From: Hydrogenophilales bacterium
GTDB lineage: Bacteria; Pseudomonadota; Gammaproteobacteria; Burkholderiales; Eutrophovitaceae
Direction: 5' to 3'
DNA length: 63,931 bases
NCBI GenBank assembly: GCA_902627495.1
Contig: CACOJS010000010.1
Coordinates: forward strand, 1 to 63,931
In this document: in pieces, positions 26,092 to 36,349 of the stretch
How the letters are laid out: the number at the start of each line of letters is the position of its first letter
Position numbering within the stretch: position 1 is the first letter of the stretch
Made by a program: the position numbers and the translations under genes
Notes under the pieces: model-generated
Database searches by the model: none
What the model was told of the DNA's origin: nothing
Seen by the model: only the letters and a program-made list of their open reading frames with translations

Positions 26092-27168
26092 ATGTCGAAG
26101 GAAGATAAGCTTAGTTCTTTTCGAGAAAAGATTGATAGATTAGATCGAGATATTTTGCTGGCACTAAATGAAAGGGCACAGGTTGCAAAAGAGGTAGGAG
26201 TTATAAAAGGAACATCCCCCAAGTATCGTCCGGAGAGGGAAGCACAAATTTTTCGAAGATTGTCTCAGATAAATCTGGGTCCCCTTGAAGAAGAAGCTGT
26301 CAAAAAGATTTTTGTTGAGATTATATCGGCCTGCAGGGCCATGGAAGATGCACCAGTGGTAGCTTGTCTCGGGCCAAAAGGGACATTTAGTGAACAGGCT
26401 GTTATCAAAAGTTTCGGTCATAGTTGTCAGATTGTTTTTGGAAATACAATAGATGCGGTTTTTAAGTCTGTTGAATCAAGGTCTGCTTCCTATGGTATTG
26501 TCCCTGTGGAAAATTCAACCGAAGGGGCTGTCGCTAGAACGTTAGATTTATTTGTGTCATCGAATCTGAGTATTTGTGGAGAGATATTACTTCCAATTCA
26601 TCATAATTTGTTAACTGGGGTTCAGACTATAGGTGACATAGCTAGGGTTTTTTCTCACGCTCAAAGTTTTGGTCAGTGCATGGGTTGGTTGCTAGAAAAT
26701 ATTCCTAATGCTGAGCGGGTAGTTGTTAGCAGTAATGCTGAAGCTGCTAGACTTGCCTCTATAAATCCAGATGATTCGGCGGCAATCGGAGGTGTCGATG
26801 CGGGTGAGACCTATAATTTAGTTTCCTTGGTTAGGAATATAGAAGATGAGGCAGATAATATGACTCGGTTTGTGATTTTGGGAGTAGATGAAGTGGGAGT
26901 ATCAAAGTCAGATAAAACCTCATTTGTCATGTCCACACCAAGTAGGCCCGGTGCGTTGTTTGGTCTTTTACAACCTCTTGCCGATAACGGTGTAAATATT
27001 TGCCGACTTGAGTCACGACCCTCTAAGAATGGAACTTGGGAGTATGTTTTTTTTATTGATATTCATGGACACAAAGAGGATAGTCATGTTGAGTTGTCTC
27101 TCCGACAAATTAAAGAAAAAGCGGGTTTTTTGAAAGTATTGGGATCTTACCCGATGGCAGAAATATGA
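26092..27168 (+). CDS. pheA: Chorismate mutase/prephenate dehydratase PheA
   Basis: 358 residues in three parts. The N-terminal chorismate mutase helix has IDRLDRDILLALNERAQVA. The prephenate dehydratase core has CLGPKGTFSEQA, IVPVENSTEGAV and the TRFVILG motif with its catalytic Thr. The C-terminal ACT domain has SRPGALFGLLQPLADNGVN and the ESRPSK Phe-binding motif. It leads chorismate to phenylpyruvate and is probably Phe-inhibited. GGAG lies just before the ATG, and its stop overlaps hisC (ATGA). Confidence 0.96.
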   Translation: MSKEDKLSSFREKIDRLDRDILLALNERAQVAKEVGVIKGTSPKYRPEREAQIFRRLSQINLGPLEEEAVKKIFVEIISACRAMEDAPVVACLGPKGTFSEQAVIKSFGHSCQIVFGNTIDAVFKSVESRSASYGIVPVENSTEGAVARTLDLFVSSNLSICGEILLPIHHNLLTGVQTIGDIARVFSHAQSFGQCMGWLLENIPNAERVVVSSNAEAARLASINPDDSAAIGGVDAGETYNLVSLVRNIEDEADNMTRFVILGVDEVGVSKSDKTSFVMSTPSRPGALFGLLQPLADNGVNICRLESRPSKNGTWEYVFFIDIHGHKEDSHVELSLRQIKEKAGFLKVLGSYPMAEI

Positions 27169-28292
27169 TTTTTCGAGATAAGAATACTATTTCTGGAAAT
27201 GTCTGCGATTTTGCACCTGCGTATGTAAAGAATATAGCACCGTATCAGTCTGGCAAGCCGATATCCGCGTTAGCCAGAGAAATCGGAATGGCAGAAAACC
27301 AGATTGCCAAGCTGGCGTCTAATGAGAATCCCTTGGGTTGTAGTGGAAATGTTTTTAAAACTATCGAAGATAATTTGCGTGAAGTCAGCCGGTATCCAGA
27401 TAGTGATGGGTTTGATTTAAAGCAGGAACTGAGTCGTAAGTTTTCGATTAGTCATGACCAATTGGTTTTGGGCAATGGGTCTAATGACATTCTGGAATTA
27501 GTAGCTCGGGCATTTTTATCGCAGGGGAAATCGGCAGTATTTTCACAATATGGTTTTATAGTGTATTTACTAGCCACTCAAGCTTCGGGAGCAGACGGAA
27601 TTTGTGTTGAGGCAAAGGATTATGGGCATGATCTTGAGGGTATGCTCTCGGCAATCAAGCAAGATACATCGGTTATTTTCATAGCTAATCCGAATAATCC
27701 CACTGGAACTCATGTTACCTCTGATAGTTTGCAGTCTTTTCTTGAACTAGTCCCAAAAACTGTTTTGGTGGTTCTAGATGAAGCTTATGATGAATATCTG
27801 GCAATTGCCGATAAGTCACCAAGTTTGGAATGGGTCAGACATATCCCCAACTTAATAGTTTGTCGCACTTTCTCCAAAGCCTATGGTTTAGCCGGATTGC
27901 GAGTAGGGTATGGAATAGCATCAAAAGATGTCATAGACCTCATGAACAGAGTCAGGCAGCCATTTAATGTAGGCTCAATCTCCCAACTGGCAGCAATAGG
28001 AGCACTGGGGGATGCTGAATTTTTAAATAAGAGCACTAAGCTAAACTCTGCAGGTATGGATTATATCATTGACCACTTTTGGCGAAAACACATTCCCTTC
28101 ATCCCTTCAAAGGCAAATTTTGTAACTTTTCGAGTGCCAGATGCTGTGGAGACCTATCATAAACTACTCAAACAAGGGGTAATTGTGCGCCCTGTTGGGG
28201 GGTACGGATTAGAAAATTATCTGAGGGTGTCAATAGGGTTGGAAGACGAAAACGCGAGGTTTGTCCGGGCTTTAAATAAAGCAGTAGAATAG
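27165..28292 (+). CDS. hisC: Histidinol-phosphate/aromatic aminotransferase HisC
   Basis: 375 residues, class I/II PLP aminotransferase. KLASNENPLGCS is the characteristic HisC N-terminal motif, NPNNPTGTH binds PLP, and the Schiff-base lysine lies in CRTFSKAYGLAGLRVGYG. In the pheA-tyrA context, as in Pseudomonas hisC2, it probably also transaminates phenylpyruvate and hydroxyphenylpyruvate. The ATG overlaps the pheA stop. Confidence 0.92.
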   Translation: MIFRDKNTISGNVCDFAPAYVKNIAPYQSGKPISALAREIGMAENQIAKLASNENPLGCSGNVFKTIEDNLREVSRYPDSDGFDLKQELSRKFSISHDQLVLGNGSNDILELVARAFLSQGKSAVFSQYGFIVYLLATQASGADGICVEAKDYGHDLEGMLSAIKQDTSVIFIANPNNPTGTHVTSDSLQSFLELVPKTVLVVLDEAYDEYLAIADKSPSLEWVRHIPNLIVCRTFSKAYGLAGLRVGYGIASKDVIDLMNRVRQPFNVGSISQLAAIGALGDAEFLNKSTKLNSAGMDYIIDHFWRKHIPFIPSKANFVTFRVPDAVETYHKLLKQGVIVRPVGGYGLENYLRVSIGLEDENARFVRALNKAVE

Positions 28293-28342
28293 ATATAGCT
28301 TATCAAGGTGACTCAATTAACTTTAGAGATTGAAATCTTCAT

Positions 28343-29212
28343 ATGATAGATAAACTTGTAGTTATAGGTGTAGGCCTTATAGGTGGATCTGTTGCACTTA
28401 CTTTAAAAAAAGCCGGTTATGTTAAGACGGTAATAGGTGTGGGGCGGAATAGCCTTAACCTTGAGAGGGCGATGGAGGTAGGAGCAATTGATGACATCTC
28501 TGATATAAATAGCCCAGTGGAAGGAGCATCAGTGGTGTTAATTGCTACTCCAGTTCTCCAAAATCATAATGTTTTGCAGAAACTGTCATGGGCTGTTGAT
28601 CAAGGAGTTGTCATAACAGATGCAGGAAGTACAAAAAGAGATTTTGTAAGATCGGTAAAAACTTTGTATCCAAAAAGTTTTTCCAAAATAGTACCTGGTC
28701 ATCCCATAGCCGGGGCCGAGAGGGTTGGGGTGGAGGCGGCTAATGATGAGTTATTCAGAGATAAGATGGTTATTTTGACGCCGTTCCCAAAAACCGATAA
28801 AGATGCTCTAAGTACCGTTGAAAATTTATGGAAAGTGTGCGGGGCAAAATTATCTAAATTACCAGTTGAACGTCATGATTCGATTTTTTCGTCAGTAAGC
28901 CATCTTCCTCATGTTTTGGCCTTTGCTTTGGTTGAGATGATTTCGAGAAAAAATGGGCAAGATAATTTATTTGAATATAGTGGTGGTGGTTTCAGGGATT
29001 TTACCCGAATAGCAGGTAGCTCATCGGAGATGTGGCGGGATATTTGTCTGGCAAATAAAGATCTAATAGTCAATGACTTAGAGGAATATCAGACAGTTTT
29101 GTCAGAGTTAAAGAGAAATATTGTGTCGGCAGATGAGGATAAGGTTCTTGGTTTTTTTGAAAGTGCTAGAGAGGCTCGTCAGGAGCATCTGATAAAAAAA
29201 AAGAATGATTGA
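28343..29212 (+). CDS. tyrA: Prephenate dehydrogenase TyrA
   Basis: 289 residues. The NAD-binding GVGLIGGSVALTLKKAG is at the N-terminus, TDAGSTKR and the substrate-binding PGHPIAGAERVGVEAA follow, and SHLPHVLAFAL carries the catalytic His. It makes 4-hydroxyphenylpyruvate. Unlike Pseudomonas, where tyrA is fused to aroA, here it is free-standing and overlaps the next gene by 8 bases. Confidence 0.94.
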   Translation: MIDKLVVIGVGLIGGSVALTLKKAGYVKTVIGVGRNSLNLERAMEVGAIDDISDINSPVEGASVVLIATPVLQNHNVLQKLSWAVDQGVVITDAGSTKRDFVRSVKTLYPKSFSKIVPGHPIAGAERVGVEAANDELFRDKMVILTPFPKTDKDALSTVENLWKVCGAKLSKLPVERHDSIFSSVSHLPHVLAFALVEMISRKNGQDNLFEYSGGGFRDFTRIAGSSSEMWRDICLANKDLIVNDLEEYQTVLSELKRNIVSADEDKVLGFFESAREARQEHLIKKKND

Positions 29213-31166
29213 TCTGGACTCTGACATCACAATTCCACCGATCTCCTCTTGCCGAGGCTCGGTTAAGTTGGATGGTTCAAAAAGTATATCCAATAGATTA
29301 CTTTTATTGGCAGCTCTTTCTGATGGAAAGACCAAGCTAACTAACCTACTAATCTCAGAAGATACCCAGCAAATGATTAATGTTTTGTCAGATTTGGGTA
29401 TAAGAGTTGATGTTAGTCGAGGCCCCTTGACTAATACTGTTGTGGTTCATGGAGGCGGTGGTGTTTTCCCAGTTAAAAGTGCAAAGCTTTTTTTGGGAAA
29501 TGCGGGAACAGCGTTTAGGCCTTTGACAGCAGTTCTGTCACTGTCTGGAGGTAATTACTATTTGTATGGCGTAGATAGAATGCACGAAAGACCAATTGGG
29601 GATTTGATAAGTGCGTTGAGGCAGTTAGGGGCAATCCTAGAATATTCTGGGATGGAAGGATACCCTCCAATACAAATTCAACCTGGGGAAATAAACCCTC
29701 CCCCGCAAATAAGTGTAAAAGGAGATGTGTCCAGCCAGTTTTTAACATCGTTGCTAATTGCAGCACCTCTTTTGAAGACTAAATTAACAATCAAGCTTGT
29801 TGGGAAATTAATTTCTAGTCCTTATATATCCATTACTATTAATCTTATGCAGAAATTTGGGGTACAGATAGGATTCGAGGCAGATGGAATTTTTGAAATT
29901 TCAGATATACACAGATACAAAAGCCCGGGGGAAATAGTTGTTGAGGGTGACGCGTCTAATGCCAGTTATTTTTTTGCGACATCCTTGCTTGGAGGAGGCC
30001 CTATTAAGGTAAAAGGGATAGGTAGGGATAGTATCCAAGGGGATATTAAGTTTTTAGATATTTTGGGAAAAATGGGAGTTAAGGTGTGGTCAAGTGATGA
30101 TATGATCAGTTTGAGATCAAATCTCACGGAAAAAATACCAGCATTTGACCTGGACCTTAATGATATCCCAGATGCCGCGATGACCTTGGCTGTCGTTGCA
30201 ATATTTTGTGACGGTAAATCATTCCTCAGAAATATTGGTAGTTGGCGGGTAAAAGAAACTGATCGCATAGCGGCAATGGCAACAGAATTAAGGAAGACTG
30301 GTGCAACCGTAGAAGAGCTCCCTGACGAGATCCATATTACTGCCCCTGATAGATCGGCAATACCGCGTAAGTTGATATTTGACACCTACGATGATCACAG
30401 AATGGCCATGGCTCTTTCCTTGGTTGCATTTGCTGGGGTCACTGTAACCATTCGAAATCCTAGATGTGTTAGAAAAACTTTTCCAAGTTTCTTCGATAGG
30501 TTTTGTGCATTGCTGGAGGTCCCTATTGTTACTATCGATGGTCCAGCAGGTTCTGGAAAAGGAACTATAGCTCGAGGGTTAGCAAAAGAGCTTGGTTTCC
30601 ATTATTTGGATAGTGGATTGCTCTACAGACTTTTGGCATTAGTCTCTCTACAAAACAAGGTTAACGCTAATAATGAGGAGGAACTTGCTGGTCTCGCTAC
30701 ACATCTGAAGGTCAGTTTTTCCGATAAAGGTCTTCTGTGGGAAAACAAATTGATTGGAGAGCAGATTAGGAGTGAAGCGGTTTCGAAAAGATCCAGTAAA
30801 ATAGCGAGTTACCCGTCTGTGCGGAAAAGTCTGCTCAAGTTACAACACCAATGTGCCGTGATGCCTGGCTTGATCGCTGATGGTCGGGACATGGGAACCG
30901 TCGTTTTCCCAAAAGCCGTATTAAAAATTTTCTTGACAGCATCGCTAGAAGAGAGAGCGAGACGACGATATAAACAGTTGATAGAAAAAGGATTAGATGC
31001 TAATCTACGTACCGTGATGGCAGAAATCGGGGAGCGGGATAATAGGGACATCAACAGGAAGGCCTCTCCTCTTTCCCCGGCAGATGATGCTAAAACGGTA
31101 GATTCAACTGAAAAAACACCAAAACAAGTTATAAGTCAAATCGTTAGGTGGTTTGAAAGGGGATGA
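29205..31166 (+). CDS. aroA-cmk: Fused EPSP synthase (AroA) and cytidylate kinase (Cmk)
   Basis: 653 residues in one uninterrupted frame. Residues 1 to about 435 are 5-enolpyruvylshikimate-3-phosphate synthase: KLDGSKSISNRLLLLAALS, LGNAGTAFRPLTA and RVKETDRIAAM are diagnostic. Residues about 439-653 are cytidylate kinase: P-loop GPAGSGKGT (446-454), YLDSGLLYR, DGRDMGTVVFP and RARRRYKQL. The junction (CALLEVPIVTIDGPAG) has almost no linker. The two reactions belong to different pathways (shikimate, CDP supply), so the fusion probably reflects gene adjacency. AroA-Cmk fusions are known in other proteobacteria, so this is probably not an assembly error. Confidence 0.94.
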   Translation: MIDLDSDITIPPISSCRGSVKLDGSKSISNRLLLLAALSDGKTKLTNLLISEDTQQMINVLSDLGIRVDVSRGPLTNTVVVHGGGGVFPVKSAKLFLGNAGTAFRPLTAVLSLSGGNYYLYGVDRMHERPIGDLISALRQLGAILEYSGMEGYPPIQIQPGEINPPPQISVKGDVSSQFLTSLLIAAPLLKTKLTIKLVGKLISSPYISITINLMQKFGVQIGFEADGIFEISDIHRYKSPGEIVVEGDASNASYFFATSLLGGGPIKVKGIGRDSIQGDIKFLDILGKMGVKVWSSDDMISLRSNLTEKIPAFDLDLNDIPDAAMTLAVVAIFCDGKSFLRNIGSWRVKETDRIAAMATELRKTGATVEELPDEIHITAPDRSAIPRKLIFDTYDDHRMAMALSLVAFAGVTVTIRNPRCVRKTFPSFFDRFCALLEVPIVTIDGPAGSGKGTIARGLAKELGFHYLDSGLLYRLLALVSLQNKVNANNEEELAGLATHLKVSFSDKGLLWENKLIGEQIRSEAVSKRSSKIASYPSVRKSLLKLQHQCAVMPGLIADGRDMGTVVFPKAVLKIFLTASLEERARRRYKQLIEKGLDANLRTVMAEIGERDNRDINRKASPLSPADDAKTVDSTEKTPKQVISQIVRWFERG

Positions 31167-31257
31167 GTTTCGCTGGATTTACAGAGTGATGGATGTTTAA
31201 CAAATTGGGTGAAATTTTAAAAGGGTTTACAGAATTGGTTTGGTCTAGAAAATATAT

Positions 31258-32973
31258 ATGAATACAGAATCAGTAGTTAATTTGGGCGGAGACAGTCCGC
31301 AAGAAAGTTTTGCGGCACTTTTTGAAGAAAGTATGGCTACCCGGGAAATGCGATCTGGGGAGGTAATTACGGCCGAGGTTGTCCGCGTTGAACAAAATGT
31401 GGTGGTCGTTGACGCAGGGTTAAAGTCGGAGAGCTATATAGCAATAGATGAGTTTAAAGATGACTTAGGTGACCTAGAAGTTGAAGCAGGGGACTCGGTT
31501 GGGGTTGCAATTGAGACCATTGAGGATGGCTACGGGGAGACTCGCTTATCTCGAGAAAAAGCAAAGAGACTCGCTGCGTGGCAGGATCTCGAGAAGGCAA
31601 TGGAGGAGGGACGGCTTGTAGAGGGGTTCGTTAACGGTAGGGTCAAGGGTGGTCTAACTGTGATGGTAAATGGGATTCGGGCATTTTTGCCTGGATCATT
31701 GGTAGATCTGCGACCTGTGAAAGATACCAGTCCCTTCGAGGGTAGGCAGCTTGAGTTCAAAGTAATCAAGCTAGACCGGAAGCGCAATAATGTGGTGCTA
31801 TCGAGGAGAGCAGTTTTGGAGGCCTCCCAAGGGGAGGAGCGACGGAAGATGCTTGATAATCTTGCTGAAGGAAGTGAGATTAAAGGGATTGTTAAGAACA
31901 TCACAGATTATGGGGCCTTTGTGGATTTGGGGGGAATCGATGGTCTGTTACATATCACCGATCTTGCTTGGAGGAGAGTAAAACATCCCAGCGAGGTACT
32001 AGCGGTGGGAGATGAAGTTACAGCTAAAGTTTTAAAGTTTGATCAACAAAAAGAAAGAGTTTCATTAGGGTTGAAGCAATTGGGAGAAGATCCTTGGGTT
32101 GGTTTGTCTGACCGGTATCCCAGTAAGACGAAGTTGTCAGGCACGGTCTCAAATCTTACGGATTATGGAGCTTTTGTGGAGATAGAAGATGGTATTGAAG
32201 GGTTGGTTCATTTGTCTGAAATGGATTGGACAAACAAGAATATACACCCTGGCAAAGTTGTGCAAGTAGGAGATGAAGTCGAAGTAATGGTCCTTGAGAT
32301 TGATGAAGCTAGGCGTCGAATCAGCTTGGGTATGAAACAGTGTAAAGTCAATCCGTGGGGTGAATTTGCTCAAAATTTCAGTAAAGGTGATAAAGTTACA
32401 GGCAAGATAAAATCTATTACGGATTTCGGGATATTTATCGGGTTAAATGGAGAGATCGATGGATTGGTTCATCTCTCTGATTTGTCTTGGAACCTGGCAG
32501 GGGAGGAAGCCGTAAAAACCTATCAAAAAGGTGACGATGTGGAAGCTGTGGTTTTGTCTATCGATGTGGAAAGAGAAAGAATATCACTCGGTGTTAAGCA
32601 AATGGATGGAGACCCCTTTGCAAATTACGCTAACATTAATGAGAAAGGCTCAGTTGTTAAAGGAGAAATTTCAGCAATTGAACAGTCAGGGGCCACTGTA
32701 GAATTAGACACAGACGTTAACGGTTATCTTCGAGCATCTGATTATGGTGAGCTCAGTGAATTCGAGGGGAATCAGCTCAAGGTTGGGGATAAAATACAAG
32801 CTGTCATTATAGGTTTAGATAAAAAAAATAGAGGGATATCGTTATCTATAAAAGCTAGAGAGGTCTCCGAGGAAAAAGAAGCTATTAAAAAGCACGCGGA
32901 AGAAAACATTGAGGGAGCAGGGACAACTAGTTTGGGGGCTCTGCTTAAGGCGAAGCTTACTAGTAAGAAATAA
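31258..32973 (+). CDS. rpsA: 30S ribosomal protein S1
   Basis: 571 residues with six S1 (OB-fold) repeats; the [34 protein letters not shown] and [17 protein letters not shown] strands mark repeats 3 to 5. It unwinds and docks mRNA on the 30S subunit. No clear Shine-Dalgarno lies before the ATG (the preceding bases are AGAAAATATAT), as in E. coli rpsA, where the leader is used for autoregulation. A 91-base leader separates it from aroA-cmk. Confidence 0.97.
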   Translation: MNTESVVNLGGDSPQESFAALFEESMATREMRSGEVITAEVVRVEQNVVVVDAGLKSESYIAIDEFKDDLGDLEVEAGDSVGVAIETIEDGYGETRLSREKAKRLAAWQDLEKAMEEGRLVEGFVNGRVKGGLTVMVNGIRAFLPGSLVDLRPVKDTSPFEGRQLEFKVIKLDRKRNNVVLSRRAVLEASQGEERRKMLDNLAEGSEIKGIVKNITDYGAFVDLGGIDGLLHITDLAWRRVKHPSEVLAVGDEVTAKVLKFDQQKERVSLGLKQLGEDPWVGLSDRYPSKTKLSGTVSNLTDYGAFVEIEDGIEGLVHLSEMDWTNKNIHPGKVVQVGDEVEVMVLEIDEARRRISLGMKQCKVNPWGEFAQNFSKGDKVTGKIKSITDFGIFIGLNGEIDGLVHLSDLSWNLAGEEAVKTYQKGDDVEAVVLSIDVERERISLGVKQMDGDPFANYANINEKGSVVKGEISAIEQSGATVELDTDVNGYLRASDYGELSEFEGNQLKVGDKIQAVIIGLDKKNRGISLSIKAREVSEEKEAIKKHAEENIEGAGTTSLGALLKAKLTSKK

Positions 32974-32997
32974 ACTAAATATTATTGGGAATACAAA

Positions 32998-33303
32998 ATG
33001 ACTAAATCCGAATTAATAGCAAAGTTGGCGGACAAGTTTCCTCAACTCGTGCTTAATGATGCGGAATTGTCGGTCAAGATGATTTTGCAGGAAATTTCCA
33101 AATGTCTTATCCAAGGTGGGCGAGTGGAAATTAGAGGTTTTGGGAGCTTCGGGCTGAATTATCGACCACCCAGAGTTGGGCGAAACCCAAAGTCAGGGGA
33201 AAAAGTAGATGTTCCAGCAAAATATGTACCGCATTTCAAAGCTGGAAAAGAATTGAGGTCCAGGGTAGATTACGCAAAAAAGAAAGAGGTCCTGCCACAA
33301 TAA
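32998..33303 (+). CDS. ihfB: Integration host factor subunit beta
   Basis: 101 residues, HU/IHF family. [22 protein letters not shown] contains the DNA-intercalating proline arm, and [16 protein letters not shown] is the IHF-beta C-terminal region. It bends DNA at IHF sites. Located directly after rpsA, the usual gammaproteobacterial position. Confidence 0.95.
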   Translation: MTKSELIAKLADKFPQLVLNDAELSVKMILQEISKCLIQGGRVEIRGFGSFGLNYRPPRVGRNPKSGEKVDVPAKYVPHFKAGKELRSRVDYAKKKEVLPQ

Positions 33304-33347
33304 GATTTCGGGGTTTAGATCTGCCTGTTGGTAGGTAGGATAATATT

Positions 33348-33473
33348 GTGAAATCTAGTGTCTACAAGTTGCCCACGGAGAGGAGATCTCTTCGAAAAAT
33401 TTTGGTTTCAATGGTTCGCAACAAATCTTTTTCTGTTAATCTGCCTTATCTGCTACTCGGAAGAAATCTATGA
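33348..33473 (+). CDS. Possible 41-aa ORF coupled to lapB
   Basis: GTG 33348 opens 41 codons ending TGA at 33471-33473, overlapping the ATG of lapB as ATGA. A TAGGA lies about eight bases before the GTG. The peptide is strongly basic (for example ERRSLRKIL) and has no long membrane span. It occupies the place where lapA normally lies but does not resemble LapA, which has two membrane segments. It may be a leader that couples translation into lapB or a chance frame. Confidence 0.35.
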   Translation: MKSSVYKLPTERRSLRKILVSMVRNKSFSVNLPYLLLGRNL

Positions 33474-34645
33474 GTTTTGAGTTTTGGTGGCTGCTGGGGT
33501 TCCCTCTTTTTTTTATCTTGGGTTGGTTAGCGGCCAGAATCGATATAAAAGAGCTTATGTCGGAGTCTAGGGGTCTGCCAATGTCTTATTTTCGGGGACT
33601 TAATTTTCTCCTTAATGAGCAGCAGGATAAGGCAATCGAATCCTTGCTAGAGGTGGCAAAAAATGATCCCCAAACAGCTGAGATTCATTTTGCTTTAGGA
33701 AATTTATTTCGGAGAAGAGGGGAGGTTGAAAGAGCAATTAAAATGCATCAAAACCTTTTGGATAGGCCTGACCTTGATAAAGAGCAAAGGTTTGAAGCGT
33801 TATTTGAACTTGGTCAAGATTACTTTAAAGCCGGATTTTTAGACCGGGCTGAGTCTTTGTTTGTAAAGTTAGTTGGAACTAGCTTTGAGGAACGAGGGTT
33901 TTCTTTTCTAGTAGATATCTATGAACAAGAGAAAGATTGGGTAAAGGCCATAGAGGCATCTAGAAGACTGCAATATTTTACGGAGAAAAACAAACAAAAA
34001 AATATAGCTCACTACTATTGTGAGATTGCTACCGCTAACCTTAAAACTGGTGATGTTACCAGTGCTCAAAAGTCTCTGGGCAAAGCCTTGAAGGAGAACC
34101 CCTTGTGTGTAAGGGCGAATATAGCCTTGGGGGATATCCATTTAGATAAGAGTGAACCACAAACTGCCATTGATCGGTGGCGGGGGATTGAAAGGCAGAA
34201 TCCAGCATATCTATCTTTGGTTGGTCAACGAATTTTTGATGTCTACAATCACCTCGGTAAGGCAAAAGAGGGTTATGCTTTGATAAAAAAATATCTCTCT
34301 GATTACCCGTCGTATGATCTAATGCAAGCAGTTTATGAGGCTAACCTAGTGTGTAGTGGGGTTGATCGGGCTTATGAATTAGTAAAAAGTGAAATAATGA
34401 AATTTCCTACTTTACTAACATTAAATAAACTCTTAGAGACCCAGTTGGTTAATTTGGAAGGTAAGCAGAAAAGTGATATGCGGTTAGTTAAAAATATTGT
34501 AGATCAACATGTGAAACATCTAAGTTTATATTTTTGTGATTTTTGTGGTTTTAAAGCTGCCAAATTTCATTGGCACTGCCCTGCTTGCAACAGTTGGGAC
34601 ACTTATTCTCCCCGTCGTTATGAGGAGAGGGAAGGAAATTTGTGA
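33470..34645 (+). CDS. lapB: LPS assembly protein LapB (YciM)
   Basis: 391 residues: an N-terminal membrane anchor (WWLLGFPLFFILGWLAARID), TPR repeats over residues about 40-330 (for example AEIHFALGNLFRRRGEVERAI), and a C-terminal rubredoxin-like zinc domain with the Cys pairs FCDFCGF and CPACNSW. LapB regulates LpxC turnover and couples LPS synthesis to export. Its stop overlaps the pyrF start (GTGA). Confidence 0.94.
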   Translation: MSFEFWWLLGFPLFFILGWLAARIDIKELMSESRGLPMSYFRGLNFLLNEQQDKAIESLLEVAKNDPQTAEIHFALGNLFRRRGEVERAIKMHQNLLDRPDLDKEQRFEALFELGQDYFKAGFLDRAESLFVKLVGTSFEERGFSFLVDIYEQEKDWVKAIEASRRLQYFTEKNKQKNIAHYYCEIATANLKTGDVTSAQKSLGKALKENPLCVRANIALGDIHLDKSEPQTAIDRWRGIERQNPAYLSLVGQRIFDVYNHLGKAKEGYALIKKYLSDYPSYDLMQAVYEANLVCSGVDRAYELVKSEIMKFPTLLTLNKLLETQLVNLEGKQKSDMRLVKNIVDQHVKHLSLYFCDFCGFKAAKFHWHCPACNSWDTYSPRRYEEREGNL

Positions 34646-35352
34646 AAACAGGCAGAATTATAGTCGCTTTAGATTTTTCTGAAGTGAGTAATGCTTTAAG
34701 TCTCGTAAAACAGTTGAGCCCGGATTCTTGTGCCCTAAAAGTTGGGAAGGAATTATTCCTTTGTGGTGGTCCAAGATTAGTGGAGGATCTGGCTAACAAA
34801 GGTTACCGGGTGTTTCTTGATTTAAAATTTCACGATATCCCAAACACTGTCTCTAAAGCTTGTATTAATGCCAGTAGGATGGGTGTCTGGATGTTAAACG
34901 TACATGCTTTGGGCGGATTGGAAATGCTTAAGGCAGCGAGAGATGCTATTCCTAAGGACAGGCCGGATTCACCATTATTATTAGCGGTTACCATACTCAC
35001 CAGTATGGATGATTCAGATTTGGAAGAAATAGGAATTGAAAAAAAAATTCCTTACATGGTTAAGAAACTTAGTAGTTTTGCAAAAGCAAGTGGGTTTGAT
35101 GGGGTTGTTTGTTCAGCAAGAGAGGCAGGTCAAATAGCTCATGATTACGGAAATAGTCTCATAAGAGTTACCCCGGGTATCAGGCTTGACGGAGATTCAA
35201 AGGATGAACAAAAAAGGGTAATGACTCCTACCGAAGCGGTTCGGAATGGGGCCAGCTATCTAGTTATGGGGCGATCAATAACTCAATCTAGAAATCCTAT
35301 GGCAATAATTGATAAAATAAATACTGACCTATTAGCTGTAGATAACTGTTGA
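34642..35352 (+). CDS. pyrF: Orotidine 5'-phosphate decarboxylase PyrF
   Basis: 236 residues from GTG 34642, overlapping the end of lapB. The catalytic Asp-Lys-Asp array is in FLDLKFHDIPNTV, with IVALDF at the first strand, RVTPGIR for phosphate binding and YLVMGRSIT near the end. It forms UMP. The lapB-pyrF order is conserved in gammaproteobacteria. Confidence 0.95.
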   Translation: MKTGRIIVALDFSEVSNALSLVKQLSPDSCALKVGKELFLCGGPRLVEDLANKGYRVFLDLKFHDIPNTVSKACINASRMGVWMLNVHALGGLEMLKAARDAIPKDRPDSPLLLAVTILTSMDDSDLEEIGIEKKIPYMVKKLSSFAKASGFDGVVCSAREAGQIAHDYGNSLIRVTPGIRLDGDSKDEQKRVMTPTEAVRNGASYLVMGRSITQSRNPMAIIDKINTDLLAVDNC

Positions 35353-35367
35353 TATAGCTGTTACCTC

Positions 35368-36309
35368 ATGGGAGATAAATTGAAATCGCTCAGTTCTTTA
35401 AAAATATTAGTGGCAGGGGACCTAATGTTAGATAGATATTGGTTTGGTGATGTCAGCCGTATATCTCCCGAGGCTCCAGTTCCAGTAGTGAAAATCGACA
35501 AAGTTGAAGAGAGATTGGGAGGTGCAGGCAACGTGGCAAGGAACGTGTCGTCGATAGGTCCCAAGTGTACTTTGGTATCAGTATCCGGTCTTGATGATAC
35601 GGCAGGAAAAATAGATCATTTGTTGGAGGTCGATAAGATTAGAAATCAAATTATCAAAGATCCTAATGTAACAACCACAATAAAGCTGAGAGTAATTGGC
35701 CGTCAACAGCAACTTATCAGACTAGATTTTGAGGATAAACCTAATGATCAAGTGTTAAAACAGTCCTTCTCGGGATTTGTATCTGAAGTTTCAGAAAGTG
35801 ATACGGTGATATTGTCCGACTATGGTAAAGGTGGATTAACAGATATTACAGAAATGATAAATATCTGCAATGAAAGCGGTAAGCCGGTTATAGTGGATCC
35901 GAAGGGTAGTGACTTTTTGCGTTACAAAGGAGCAACTATCATTACACCAAATCGAGAAGAGTTGTACATGGCAACAGGCATTAAGGAAACTGACGCTAAC
36001 TTATCTGAAAAAATGGATAAGCTTTGTAAAGAATTAGATTTCAGTGCTGTACTCTTAACTCGTAGCGAAAAAGGAATGACTTTGTTTCAAAACAACGGAG
36101 AGCAGTTTCATGTACCGGCTTTGGCCCAGGAGGTTTATGATGTTAGTGGTGCTGGCGATACTGTAATCGCAATTCTGGGAGTAATGATTGCTAATGGAGA
36201 GTCCCTGCGGGAAGCTGTCCAGTGGGCTAATAAAGCCGCCGGTTTAGTCGTAGCAAAGTTGGGAACAGCGGTGGTCGGTGTAAACGAGTTATTTGGTCAA
36301 GGGTATTAA
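35368..36309 (+). CDS. D-glycero-beta-D-manno-heptose-7-phosphate kinase (HldE domain 1 type)
   Basis: 313 residues of the PfkB sugar-kinase family: GGAGNVARNVSSIG, DPKGSDFLRYKG, TPNREEL and the catalytic GAGDT near residue 259 match the RfaE1 kinase domain. In E. coli HldE (about 477 aa) this is fused to an ADP-transferase; here the protein ends after the kinase and no transferase gene follows, so that activity must be encoded elsewhere. It precedes hldD, so both serve ADP-heptose supply for the LPS inner core. Confidence 0.9.
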   Translation: MGDKLKSLSSLKILVAGDLMLDRYWFGDVSRISPEAPVPVVKIDKVEERLGGAGNVARNVSSIGPKCTLVSVSGLDDTAGKIDHLLEVDKIRNQIIKDPNVTTTIKLRVIGRQQQLIRLDFEDKPNDQVLKQSFSGFVSEVSESDTVILSDYGKGGLTDITEMINICNESGKPVIVDPKGSDFLRYKGATIITPNREELYMATGIKETDANLSEKMDKLCKELDFSAVLLTRSEKGMTLFQNNGEQFHVPALAQEVYDVSGAGDTVIAILGVMIANGESLREAVQWANKAAGLVVAKLGTAVVGVNELFGQGY

Positions 36310-36349
36310 TCTTCTATAGGTGATCTATAGCTTTATGGGGTGATATGTA

